The position numbers and the translations under genes were made by a program. Of a stretch of DNA of 64,000 nt, positions 44,450-56,149 are shown in pieces (position 1 is the stretch's first letter; every line of letters begins with the position of its first letter). Where the stretch lies: positions 119,026 through 183,025 of the forward strand of contig JAIWNE010000064.1 in NCBI GenBank assembly GCA_025331445.1, given 5' to 3'. The notes beneath the pieces were generated by a model. The model was not told the origin of the DNA. It saw nothing but the letters and a program-made list of their open reading frames with translations, and ran no database searches. This stretch comes from Blakeslea trispora (lineage: Eukaryota > Mucoromycota > Mucoromycetes > Mucorales > Choanephoraceae).

Positions 44450-47400
44450 ATGCCTGAATCCAATGAACCTCGCCATTGTAGTGGTTGTAGAACTCACATG
44501 CCTAATCCCGGTCGCTTTAGAACCTGCGAAAGCTGTGGTGTAATTACTTGAAACCTATGAATTAAAACTTTTTCTCTGATTTATGTAATAGGCACGTCAA
44601 ACGAACACTCACCGCACTCGAAACACAAGAGCTTCTGTAGCCAGAAAACCCTTGGCTTATATCTCTGAATTGAATAGATTTAGCTCTTGGACGCCTGGCC
44701 GTATGGACAAGGTATGCCCACATTGCGGTGCTTTCTATTGGACAGCCGAAAAGCTAACTAATGTTCCTGCTTCTACTTGGAGTTGGGAGTCCTGTTGCAA
44801 GCATGGTGCCATTAAGTTGGATACCCTGAGAGAACCACCTCAGCTTTTAAAAAATTTGTTTGTTGGTAACCATGAGTTATCTACTCACTTCTTAAAAAAT
44901 ATCAGGCAATTCAACATGGCTTTTGCTTTTACCTCGGTTGGCTGCAATACTGTGAATACAACAGGTCGATCTGGTTCTGGCCCTTCTTCATTTATGATAC
45001 ATGGTGAGCTGTATCATTTGCAAGGACCTGTGAACCATGTTGTTCCGCTGAGTGCATCCAACCACAGAGGTGATGTCCCTTCATATGCACAGCTGTATAT
45101 CTACGATTCTGCTTTCGGTGTTAGCAACAGAGCCGTCAACAATCCTGACCTAAACGTTGATTTGATTGAGCAGCTCACTCGCATGCTTCATGCTGAGAAT
45201 GTCAATCCTTTCATCAGTGTTTACAAGCATGCACATGAGATTTTGAAGGATGAATACGAGAGACAGACGTTGGGTGAAGAGGAGCCAATTCCATTTCACG
45301 TTAGACTCAGTCCTCAAATGACTATGGAATTAGTTGAAGGAAATGATAGAAGAACGGAAAACTTAATTACTACAAGCGAGATAGCAGCTGTGATTCCCAC
45401 TGAGTTTGCAGGATCAAGCTACAGAGATATTCGAATCACTTAACGCAATGATAGTGAGGAAAACACCGGTCTTTTTAAGAGGATTGATCAAACACATGCA
45501 GCATACATGCCTTTGAATTATGTCTTGCTGTTTCCGCGTGGTGATTATAGATGGCATTGGGGTTTGAGACTTTCAGCTGTCAATCTTCCTAATAGTGATG
45601 TTGTGGTTGAGCGTCAGAGAGATAGACTTTCTCAAAGAGCATTCTATCGCTTCAGACTTCATACTAGAGCGAATGAGTTTCCTACTCTTTTTCTTTCTAA
45701 AAAGTTGTTCCAACAGTATATCGTTGATGCTTGGGCAATTTGTGATCAGAATAAGCTTAAATGGATCAGAGATAACCAAAGCAGTTTGCGGGCAGATGTT
45801 TATAGCGGTCTGACGGATGCCTTAGCTCATGACAATAGAGACTTGAGTATGATCGGAACTAAGTTTGTGTTGCCAAACAGTTATACAGGTGGTCCAAGAT
45901 TCATGGCTAAAATCTATCAAGACTCAATGGCTATAGTCAGGCACTTCGGCAAACCCACCTTCTTCATTACTTTTACTGCAAATTCGAAATGGGCAGAGAT
46001 AACCAATGAGCTGATCAAAGATCCAAGCAATCAAAGACCTATCCAAACCGCAGCAGATCGTCCTGATATAGTTGCTCGAGTCTTTAACTTAAAGCTTCGT
46101 GAATTGATACATGACCTTAAAAAGAAGAAAATCTTTAGTAACTACAAAGGTCTTATCCGAACGATTGAGTACCAAAAGCGAGGTTTGCCCCATTGTCATC
46201 TTTTACTATTTCTTGAAGGTGATGATGCCATTTTTCGAGACGGTGAGAAGATTGACGAAGTCATCTGCGCTGAGATGCCCTCTAATGATGACCCTGAACT
46301 ATTGGAGTTAGTTTCAAGCCAAATGATGCATGGTCCTTGTGGAAATATCAATCCCAAGTGTCCATGTATGGTTTCTGATGCTTATGGTGTCATGAAATGT
46401 TCCAAAAGCTTCCCCAAGCCATATCAGTCTACCACTATTGTCATGCCAAACGCGTATCCTTTATATCGTAGACGAATGGATGGAAGGTCTCATCGTGTCC
46501 AAATTAGAGACAAACAAACAAATGAAATGATGTCTGTATACTTGACAAACCAAAACGTTGTGCCTTACAATTCATTTCTTACAAAGAAATACAAAGCACA
46601 TATAAACGTTGAATTGTGTGGTAGTGTCGATGCCATTAAATACATAAACAAATATGTTTATAAAGGCCCTGATCGCACCACAGTACATTTAAAGAATGAA
46701 AACGATGAGATTGAAAGATATCCTACCAGTAGATATATTGGACCTACTGAAGCTGTATGGCGTTTATTTGAATATGTTATGCATGAAGAAGATCCTTCTG
46801 TTACCTCGCTTGCTGTTCATTTGGAAAACGAGCAGCCTGTTTATTTTGATCCTGAGGCAAGTGCAGAAGAAATTCAGCTAACTCTTGACAATACGCATTC
46901 TACCTTGATGGGTTTCTTCAAATACAATGCAGCAAATGAGAACGGACGTGGTTATTTATACCAAGAATTCCCATCTTATTTCACTTGGAAAAGAAGTGAA
47001 AGAAAATGGCAAGCAAGAAAAAAAGGTTTTGCTGTAGGAAGAATGTATTACTGTACACCAACAGCCGGCGAAAGATTCTTTCTGCGCTTATTACTCACCG
47101 TTGTTCGTGGTCCTACTTCGTTTCAAGATTTAAGAACTGTCAACGGTGTTGTATACGCTACATTCCGGGAAGCATGTCAAGCATTGCATTTGATCGAAGA
47201 TGACGAGGAATGGTTCAAATGCTTCTCTGAAGCTGTTGTGTTTGTCTCTAGCTCAAGTTTACGTTCTCTATTCATTTCAGCCCTGCTGTATCAAGAATTG
47301 AATCAACCTGCTGCACTTTGGAATGAATTTTGCTTGAGCATTTGTGATGATCTTGATGTTCGTATGAGACAATTGGGGTTCACTGATCAACTCAATAGTC

Positions 47401-48988
47401 ACGAAACAGAATATGCTTTTCATAAAGACTTACCCAAGCTTGACTATGGCTTATATCTGCTTGAACAAGCTCTTATAGATACTGGTAAGACTCTTGCCGA
47501 TTTCAACATGCCTCAACCACTATTTGATTGGCGACAATTAATGGAACAGATCGGCGAAATTAGCAGTAATGCTGTTCTTCAAACCGAAATGACATACGAT
47601 ATAAATATCGAAGAAGCAAACTACCAGCAAAAAATATCTATGATGAACACTGGGCAAAAAGCAGCGTTTGATGAAATAATCGATAATATTTCCAGCAATC
47701 CTAAGACTGCTCACTTTTTTCTCCAAGGTCCCGCCGGCACTGGCAAGACCTTCATCTACAACACCCTTTATCATTACTTTAGGCGTCAAAAAAAAGTTGT
47801 TGTCTGCGTCTCATTCTCGCTTCAAAATTCCTTTGAACATCTTTCCTGACTCGGTCTGCCTAATCAAAAAGAATAGCGACCTTGCTAGCATGTTGAAAAA
47901 GTGTAGCTTGATAATTTGGGATGAAGTGCCTATGCAACATAGACATTGCTTTGAGGCTGTAAATCGAACTCTGCAAGAAATTTGCTCAGACTTTGATTCG
48001 CTCTTTGGCGGTATTCCTGTTGTTTTGGGGGGCGATTTTGCTCAAATAGGGCCTGTTATTAAGCACGGACAACGGCATCATATAGTCGAAGCTTCTTTAG
48101 CAAAATCATTAGAGATTTGGCCTCGTCTCAAAAAGCTCAAGCTAACGGAAAACATGCGCCTTGCAAGTAGCAATCATGTCGATCAAGCATTCTCTCAATG
48201 GATTGGCAATTTGTCTTACAACTCCATGTTAAATGGAAAGATATCTTTATTGCAGTATATTCCTAAGCATCATTCCCTTCATGAATTTGTTGACTCTATA
48301 TATCCTAATGAAGTATTAAGTCAAACTCTCGATCCTGTTTTTTTTTCAAGAAAGGGCTATTATTGCACCCAGGAACGATATGGTAGATGAAATTAACAAA
48401 TACGTTTTGGACAAATTGCCTGGTGACAAAATCCCATTGTTTGTTGTTGACCATATCACTCAAGAAGACTCAGCTGGAGCTGTAGATCGTCAAATGCCCA
48501 CTGAATATCTTCAGAGTTTGAATCCTCCATGCTTACCTCCTTCTATTTTAGAATTGAAAGTTGGGATGCCTGTTATGATTTTGAGAAACATCAGTGCTGA
48601 GCGAGGCCTATGCAATGGCACCCGAGTAACTGTACTAAGTATTGGCGAGTTTCTCTTAAAAGTGAAATTACCTGGTGTTGATGGTCGGATCGAAGTAATT
48701 CCACGATTTACCCTGTCGACTCTTGAAAACGAGTACCCTTTTACTCTGACAAGAAAGCAATTTCCTGTTAGACCATCCTTTGCAATGACTATCAACAAGT
48801 CACAAGGACAGTCGCTCAAAACTGTTGGTATAGATCTTCGCTCGCCTGTTTTCACTCATGGACAATTATATGTTGCGCTATCAAGAGTAACATCTGTATC
48901 TGGACTTTCTATGTTACTTGATACAAAAGACGGGGTAAAATCAACCAAGACAGAAAATATAGTTTATCCTGAAATTCTACTTCGCTAA
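44450..48988 (+). pseudogene. Helitron Rep-helicase gene, broken
   Basis: The gene codes for a rolling-circle transposase fused to a Pif1-type helicase. The start ATG at 44450 (MPESNEPRHCSGCRTHMP, a zinc-finger-like CxxC) is followed by a 52-bp intron (44540-44591) and CPHCGAFYW. A TAA at 45441 interrupts the frame. The Helitron_like_N/Rep part shows FITFTANSKW, the two-His motif RGLPHCHLLLFL and the two-Tyr motif KYINKYVYKG. The helicase has Walker A GPAGTGKT, IIWDEVPM, GGDFAQIGP, TINKSQGQSL and YVALSRVTS. Just after Walker A (about 47800-47820) roughly 15 residues of the family's usual sequence are missing and the frame changes. Another shift falls in a T9 run (48338-48346). The element ends were not defined; a CTAG at 49203-49206 is one candidate 3' end. 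Confidence 0.88.
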
Positions 48989-49475
48989 TAACGCACTTTG
49001 CATCACACTTGAACTGAATTATTATTTACATCATTACAAACCACTCTTTAACTACAAATAGTCAAATAAAAAGCGAGACAATATAAATTTATCTATATCT
49101 TAACCACATTCAATTGACTTTAAAGTGTGTGCGTATTTTAGGACTTGCCAGGATCCAAACCGTGAGGCATGGCGGCCGTCTGTGAGCGTAGCGAGCAGGT
49201 CGACTAGTGGTTTATATACTATTTCTACAGCCTGTGTCTACTTATGTGCGAATGTATTTACTAATCTATGTTCTCACTGAAATGGAAGGGAAACCATCTT
49301 TATATGACGGTTGGTATTTCCTTCCTGTACTTTACCATTGTCCTGTAATTTTACCGTTCCTGAATACAGTTGGATTAGGACTTTAAATTTGGTAAACTTT
49401 GATTTGGGCTTTGTGTAATTTCCCCACCTTTTTTTTATGAGTAAGCATTTAAGTACTTCTTTTAAGTTATACTGC
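48989..49475. other. 3' flank of the Helitron gene and target site of gypsy copy C
   Basis: About 490 bp with no gene. GC-richer sequence at 49150-49206 (GGCGGCCGTC, then GAGCGTAGCGAGC and CTAG) may be the Helitron 3' end. The last five bases, ACTGC, are the target duplication of copy C. Confidence 0.45.
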
Positions 49476-49754
49476 TGTTGTATACATTGTCCTTTTTAGG
49501 AACAATAACAAATTATAAAGTCAGATTAGCCATCACGTCGTTAACATATATGGACATATTGATTAACGGTGAGATACGTTCTTATACAAATAAACAGAAA
49601 GTACGTTGTGATCCAACGTAAGGTAAACACTCAGCTAAGATGCGGGATCCATCATTAGTATAAATAGAGCTAGAAAATGTATATTGAATAAAGACAACTT
49701 TCTTTTTGGTCTGATTGATTTATTATTGTTATCAATTGTACCGTGAATATCACA
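49476..49754 (+). promoter_or_regulatory. 5' LTR of copy C with promoter elements
   Basis: A TATA box TATAAATA (49659-49666) and, some 20 bp on, a polyadenylation-type AATAAA (49687-49692) are visible, which places the transcription start and R region near 49690. The identical arrangement occurs in the 3' LTR. Confidence 0.7.
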
Positions 49755-49829
49755 TATTTTTCAATCAAGACAAATCCATTCTACTACTACCTCTATTTCT
49801 TTATTTTTATTTTAACTTACCTCTGCAAC

Positions 49830-52800
49830 ATGTTCAACTCTGTCAACAACTCTGCTCCTATCTCTGACAACATGGATGTCGTGACGAATGACTCTTTGCC
49901 TGTTGTGTCTGCTCCTGTTGTTTCTGGTCCTGTTGTTTCTGGTCCTGTTGTTGCTGGTCCTGTTGTTGCTGGTCCTGTTGTTGCTGCTCCTGTTGTGTCT
50001 GCTCCTGTTGTACCTGTCGCTGTGGACACTAGTGCTTTGCACAATGCGTGCAACGCATTGAGAATGGAACTTGTGGTATTGGGAAGCCGATACTATGAGA
50101 GAAATGGGGACGCTGACCTTGCCGATTTGCGTAGGCAAATCGACGGTAAGAAAGCTGACCTTGAAGTCTTGGAACGCACTTTGGCAAGTGTAGAAGACTC
50201 TGGTTGTTCTTCCTCTGTGGGAGGTGGTGCTCCTTGGTCTTCTGTTGGTGCTTCTCGTGTTGTCTGCCCTCCTGCGTTGCCTCTGTTTCAATGGGAAGGT
50301 AATGTACATGATGTGAAGGCTCGGGTTTTTCCTGACGTGCATGCTTGTGTCATGTACTTTGAAGATGTAATGTATGCAAATGCATTGAACATCGACCAAC
50401 ACTACTTGCGACTGGTTCCCCAGTTACTCTCCTACACCGCTAGACAGTGGTATGGTCAATTTTTGGCCCAATCTTCGGGTGTGTCTCCTTCGTGGGGGCA
50501 ATTTAAGGCTGCTTTTTCCTCTCGCTTTGGTCGAACGGTCGATCAAGATGAAGCCGACTGTGCTCTACAACTCTCCAATGTGTCTATGTGGCCTGGCGAG
50601 ACGTTTGATGCTTTTGTTGACCGGTTCAGGGACTTGCGCCGTCGTTCGGGTGCCCAGTGTTTGCCTTCTTCTGTGTTGGTAAACAGATTCCAGCGTGCGA
50701 TGCCTGGTCACTTGCGGGAAAAGGTTCTGTTGGCCCGTGCTGCTCTCCCTGAGCACACTACTTGGGACATCGATCAGGTTGTTGCCGTTTCTTTGCGGGT
50801 GTTCAGAGACTGCGAGGACACGGGTTCTGGTGGTGCTGTTGGTGGTTCTGGTGCTGTGGCCGGATCGTCCACCGGCTCCTCTAAGTGGGCCAGCAAGTCA
50901 GGCGCTAAGGTGTCTAAGCGGTCGGTGTCCTCTGGGCGCTATTGTGAATTGCATAACACGAGTACGCACTCAACTGCCGAGTGCAAGGCTCTTTCCCAGA
51001 TCTCTGCGTCTTTGGTGACTGGTTCTGCTGCTTCTTCTTCTCCCTCTTCTTCTTCCTCTGGGCCTCGTACATCGGCTAGACCTGCTGATAAAGGTAAGGG
51101 GAAGGAGAGGTCTAAGAAGTGTTACAAGTGTGGCGCTTTGGGCTGGTCGAAGGCGCACGTGTGCAACTCTGGTGTGCCTTCTGCAGGCAAGCACTTTGGG
51201 ATGATGACTCTTTCTTCTTCTGCGTCTGCTTTGTGATATTTAGGTAATTTAAAATAGAAAGGGGACAAGTATAGTAAATAGTTTGAGACTGTTTTACGTA
51301 TGCCTTTATTATGAACAAAATAAATGAGAGTATTTATACCAATTGCTATCTACTATTGCTATTACGTCTTTGACTTCCTTTAGTCTTTACTCTTTACTAA
51401 ATCTGGATATTCAAGAGAACAATGTCATAGACTAGTTTGTGCCACCTTTAATGACATATTGAAATTTTACTTTCTTTAGCAAGACTTATTGCTTATCATC
51501 TTCTTTAGTGCAGATTCATAGCACTTGCTTATGAAATCATTCTAGACTGACATAATGTTGATAGGATTACTTAATCCAATTATGATGTAGATCTTTATAT
51601 ACAAAAATAGACTTCAATTCTTAAGGAATTCATGTTCAGACAAGCCAAACACGACATGCTTCTTCGGGTTCTTTGGGTGCGATGACGAGCTCTACAGCTC
51701 AGGTGCCTGGTGGAGCCTCTGGGGAGTGGAACGCCTTTGCTACTGGCAATGCTGCTGCTGGTACTTCTTCTGCTGCTGGTGCGTCTGCTGCTGGCACGTC
51801 TTCTTCTGCTGCTGGTGCGTCTGCTGCTGGCACGTCTGTTTCTGCTGCTGGTGCGTCTGCTGCTGGCACGTCTTCTGCTTCTGTGGCCTCTGGGGCTGGC
51901 TCTTCTGCTGTTGTGTCTTCTGTTGCGTCTTTGTCTGAGGATGACATGGATATAGATGAACGCGTAGCCGAGGCTGCACAGAACTGTAAGTATGATACTG
52001 AATTTTCAAAACTACCAGAGTATAAATCTAACGCTCTTATTGTTCCATTGGTTATAGAGAATGTTGCTGTGTACGCCTTGGTTGACAGTGGGGCCACCTT
52101 CAGTGTGGTACATCCTTCTTTCTTCTCTTCCCTTGGCCTTCCTCTTGTGCCTGCTTCTGGCAGCGTACAATTAGGACATGAACTTTCGTCTGCGCCTCGT
52201 CTTGGACAGTGTAGTCTAAACGTTGTTTATAATAAAGAATTCATTAATCATACTTTTGAAGTCTTCAATGCTTTTTCGATTAAAGATAACGTACCTGTTA
52301 TTATTGGCTTGGATTTGATGCCTCGTTTAGGTATTTCAATTGATGGCTTAGTTACTTCTTGGTTTGGAGTTACAGGACCAAAATTGCCTTGTCCTATTGA
52401 TCCAGAAGAAGTTAGTAACGCAGTAAACGCCAGTCCAGTAGGTACTTCTGAAGAGAGATTGCATTACATGAGTCAATTACAGCCATTGCTAGATGCCAAT
52501 GCTAACACTGATCTAAAATCCACTTATTGTAATTTGCCAAATGCTGTTGTTGATCTTGAAACTAAACCAGGAACGACTGCTTCGCAAAAGCCCTATCAAG
52601 TACCATATGTATATCGTGACGCTGTCTTGGCACAGTTCGAAGCATGGGTAAATGAAGGTGTGATTGAGCGGTCTACGGGTCATACTGATTATAACGTGCC
52701 CATTCTGTGTGTTGCAAAAAAAGATATCGATGGTGTTTATTCAATGAAAAAGCCTAGAGTTGTTGCTGATGTTAAAAAGCTGAATAGCAACCTAGTCAGT

Positions 52801-55572
52801 AATGATGTTTATCAATTACCTTTGATCTCTGACATTCATCAACGTATGGGAAATGCGACTATCATTTCTACAATTGATATCCGTTCTTGCTTTACTTCGT
52901 TCCTTGTCAACCCTAAACATAAGCATAAACTTAGTTTTATGTGTCCTTTTACGAATCTTCGTTACCACTTCCGCAAGATGTGCTTTGGCATCACGTTCAT
53001 GTCTGCATTTGTTCAGAATGTACTCCAAAACTATTTCCATGATCTGCCATATGTCTCTATTTACGTGGATGATATTACTGTGGGTACTGCTTCTACGCTG
53101 GAACATCACTTCCTTTGCTTGGGCACAGTGATCAAACGACTGACAGATGCTAACTTGCAGATCAACTCTACCAAACTAGTCATTGCTATGAATTCGGTTC
53201 ATTTGTTGGGCTGAACTATTAGTGGTGGCGCATTGTTGCCAGATTATCGTAAGATAGCTGCAACTGCCATGTGGGAAGATGTTCCTACTACAGGTAAACG
53301 ACTTGCCTCCTATTTAGGATTCTTGAATTATTTTCGAGGACCTATCCCCAATTATGCCACATTAGCTGCACCTTTGGACGCACTGCGTTGTCACAAGTCA
53401 CTTGTAGATGTCTGGACCGAAGAGCACACTGCTGCCTTCAGGAATCTCAAAGCTGCTCTTGCCTCTGCTGTTGTGTTGTCGCCTTATGACCCTAAATATC
53501 GCTTGCACGTAGCTACTGATGCTTCCAAGTATGGTATTGGTGGTATAGTTTACTACATTAAGGATAACAAGGTTCACTATGTTGGAATGGCTAGTCGAAA
53601 GCTGAACGAAACTGAACAACGCTATAGTACTACTCGTCGTGAGTTGTTAGGCTTCTTGTTCATCTGTCAACGCTTTCATAAACTGTTATATGGTATCCGA
53701 TTCTCGGCTCATGTCGACCATCGTTCACTTGTATTTTTGAAAAGTCAGGCTGTACCTAATTCTATGATGCTGAATTACTATGAAGCCATTTTTTGTTATG
53801 ACTTTGATATTGTACATATCCCTGGCATTACCAACTGTTTACCAGATGCTCTTAGTAGATTGTATTCTCCTGAGTCATTCAATCTGGAGGAGGGTGAATC
53901 TAAATACGCCAGTTATAACCACAGACATATTGTGAAGAAAAGAAACATGTCTCGTTCCGAAAGAAAACAAGAAAAAGAAAAGAGCTTAATTTTTGACTCT
54001 AATCGAACTTTTTCTCATGCTCGTCACGTCACGTTGCACAACGCGGCTATGCGTCATAAAGCTGAAAAATCAGAGGTCATTGATAATTCCTCTTTACCTA
54101 CTCGTCCTACCACAGATGACAATGATGATTACGAAGAACCCACTTCTTCACCTACAACGTCTACCTCGCTTCAGTACGCTGAGCATATGACACCACCTGA
54201 AGAAGAGCGTCGTGATATTATTGAACGAGCTCACCTTCTTGGTCATTTCGGAGTGAATGCTGTTGAGAAAACAATTCATGAAGATAGGCTACACTGGAAG
54301 AACTTGAGAAAAGACATTGAACGGATTGTAAAAGACTGCTCAGCTTGTCAACAACATACTATACATAAAGCAGGCTATCATCCTCCTAGACACATTTTAC
54401 CTGACGGTGTCTTTGATCATATCTGTGTGGATCTAGGCACATTCAACGTCACATCGTCTAATGGAAACAACTTCTTATTACTAGTCGTTGATATGTTCTC
54501 GCGCTTTGTTATTTTAAGAGCCATACCTGACAAGAATGCCTATACCATTGCTAAGGAGTTGCTTAGTATCTGGTGTTTATTTGGATTTAGTCGTATCATA
54601 AGTCATGATACTGGGTCTGAATTTGTTAATGAAGTCTTAAAGCAATTGGCTGAGATGACTGGAGTTGAACAAAGAGTATCGTTACCCTATAATCCTGTAG
54701 GCAATTCAGTGTGTGAAAGGTATATGGGCGTGTGCAAACAAACCATTATTAAGGCAATAACGGCTGATGCTAAAGATCCTGAAAGTTGGGATTTGTATGT
54801 TGACATGGCTCAATACGCTGTCAACGCTCAATTTAGACACTTGCACAGTACACGTGCATTCACGGCTATGTTCTTCAGACAGCCGAATCAATTGACTGAT
54901 TATACCGAAGTGCAGCCCACTTTGTCATTTGAGAAATCAGAACACAAACGTATCAATAAGCAATTGAAGCACGTTAAAGAAGTAGTCGTACCTGCTTTAC
55001 ATGAGCACATCAAAGAACGTCAAAATACTGACCATGCAAAATACTTGAAGTCTCATAATATTAAAGCAGATAAGTATCCGCTCAATTCTAAGGTCAAGAT
55101 CGTCAATGTAAATCGTAAAGCAAAGACAGAACCTCGTTATGTCGGTCCTTTTATTGTCAAAGGTTGGGCTCGCAGTGGAGCTTACATCCTCGAAGATTTA
55201 ACTGGTACATTGTTGTCCAGAGATATACCTACTCATCAAATCAAGATGGTACAGGCAGGCGAACAACGATCACAGGCTGACTTGGCTGAAAAGCATTATG
55301 AAGTTCAAGCTATAGTTAATCATCGTGGCACTGGCAAGAACATGGAATATTACGTTCACTGGCGTGGATATGATGATCAAGCGAAATATAATACATGGGA
55401 ACCAGTTTCTTCATTTGACTCGCTTAAACCTATAAATGAATACTGGGCAAGAAGAAACGTTGGTGATGCAGTTACACAAGGCACCGTGCTGCCTGCAACT
55501 GTCAACAAACGCAAGGACTCTTCTACTAAACGTAGTAACAGACGATCTACTCGTCGTAATAAAAGATTATAA
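49830..55572 (+). pseudogene. gag-pol of gypsy copy C, interrupted by a solo LTR and one TGA
   Basis: The preferred start is the ATG at 49830 (MFNSVNNSAPISDNMDVV); the frame is open from 49743 inside the LTR edge. Gag has repeated VVSGPVVAGPVV units, a capsid-like RQWYGQFLAQ and a cysteine cluster KKCYKCGALGWSKAHVC. Pol has protease (ALVDSGATFSVVHP), RT (IDIRSCFTSFLVN, VSIYVDDITVG), RNase H (HVATDASKYGIGG), H2C2 (HLLGHFGVNAVEK, DCSACQQHT), integrase (CVDLGTFNVTSSNGN, VDMFSRFVILRAI, SHDTGSEF) and chromodomain (EVQAIVNHRGTGK, HWRGYDDQAKYNTWEP). A TGA at 53212 replaces the Trp of copy B (GWTI). Without the solo LTR at 51232-51656, gag and pol form one continuous frame, a single polyprotein. Confidence 0.92.
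51232..51656. repeat. Solo LTR of a different family inside copy C
   Basis: A 425-bp segment starting TGTGATATTTAGG and ending CACGACA, flanked by perfect TGCTT duplications (51227-51231 and 51657-51661). It introduces the stop that ends gag (51234-51236). Excision at the duplication restores the reading frame. No other copy was noticed in the window. Confidence 0.9.
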
Positions 55573-55747
55573 CTTAGCTATCTTTTTCTTATCGATTTTT
55601 TCTCCCACTGGGTTTTGTTATAAGTTTTTTCTCGATAGCTATTACCTTTACAATCTTCATTATATTTTGATCCAAACAACTGACACTACTATCCTACTAC
55701 TGTTACTACAAGAACATAAGTGATGATCTAATCTTGGCAGGGAGCAA

Positions 55748-56026
55748 TGTTGTATACATTGTCCTTTTTAGGAACAATAACAAATTATAAAGTCAGATTA
55801 GCCATCACGTCGTTAACATATATGGACATATTGATTAACGGTGAGATACGTTCTTATACAAATAAACAGAAAGTACGTTGTGATCCAACGTAAGGTAAAC
55901 ACTCAGCTAAGATGCGGGATCCATCATTAGTATAAATAGAGCTAAAAAATGTATATTGAATAAAGACAACTTTCTTTTGGGTCTGATTGATTTATTATTG
56001 TTATCAATTGTACCGTGAATATCACA
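55748..56026 (+). repeat. 3' LTR of copy C
   Basis: It is 279 bp like the 5' LTR and differs from it at about two positions (the TAG/TAA change after the TATA box and a T/G in the TTTTTGG run). It is followed by the ACTGC duplication. Confidence 0.95.
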
Positions 56027-56149
56027 ACTGCTTGAGTCTGATTATTTACATGAATTGATATCTCATGTCTAATTATGTGTTGTATTTTGGTACAAGTGAT
56101 TGTCTTCTTATTTAAGCTATTGTTCTAACATAATATTATATTCAATATG

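Larger units (their letters stand above)
49476..56026 (+). mobile_element. Ty3/gypsy chromovirus copy C, full length (6551 bp)
   Basis: Both LTRs are 279 bp (49476-49754 and 55748-56026), start TGTTGTATACATTG and end GTGAATATCACA. The 5-bp duplication ACTGC flanks the element (49471-49475 and 56027-56031). By eye the LTRs differ at two positions, so the insertion is young. A polypurine tract GGCAGGGAGCAA precedes the 3' LTR. The length includes a 425-bp foreign solo LTR plus its extra target copy. Confidence 0.95.

Noticed and set aside
49910..50020. CRISPR-like short tandem repeats
   Set aside because: Repeats of GTTGTT/CCTGTTG encode Val-Val-Gly-Pro units in gag. There are no spacers, and the genome is eukaryotic.
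49812..50402. Minus-strand 196-codon frame with NNRTSNNRTR repeats
   Set aside because: It is the antisense translation of the gag VVSGPVVAGP tandem repeat.
51699..52097. Minus-strand 132-codon Ala/Glu-rich frame in gypsy C
   Set aside because: It is the antisense of the repeated Ala-Gly-Thr-Ser linker of pol.
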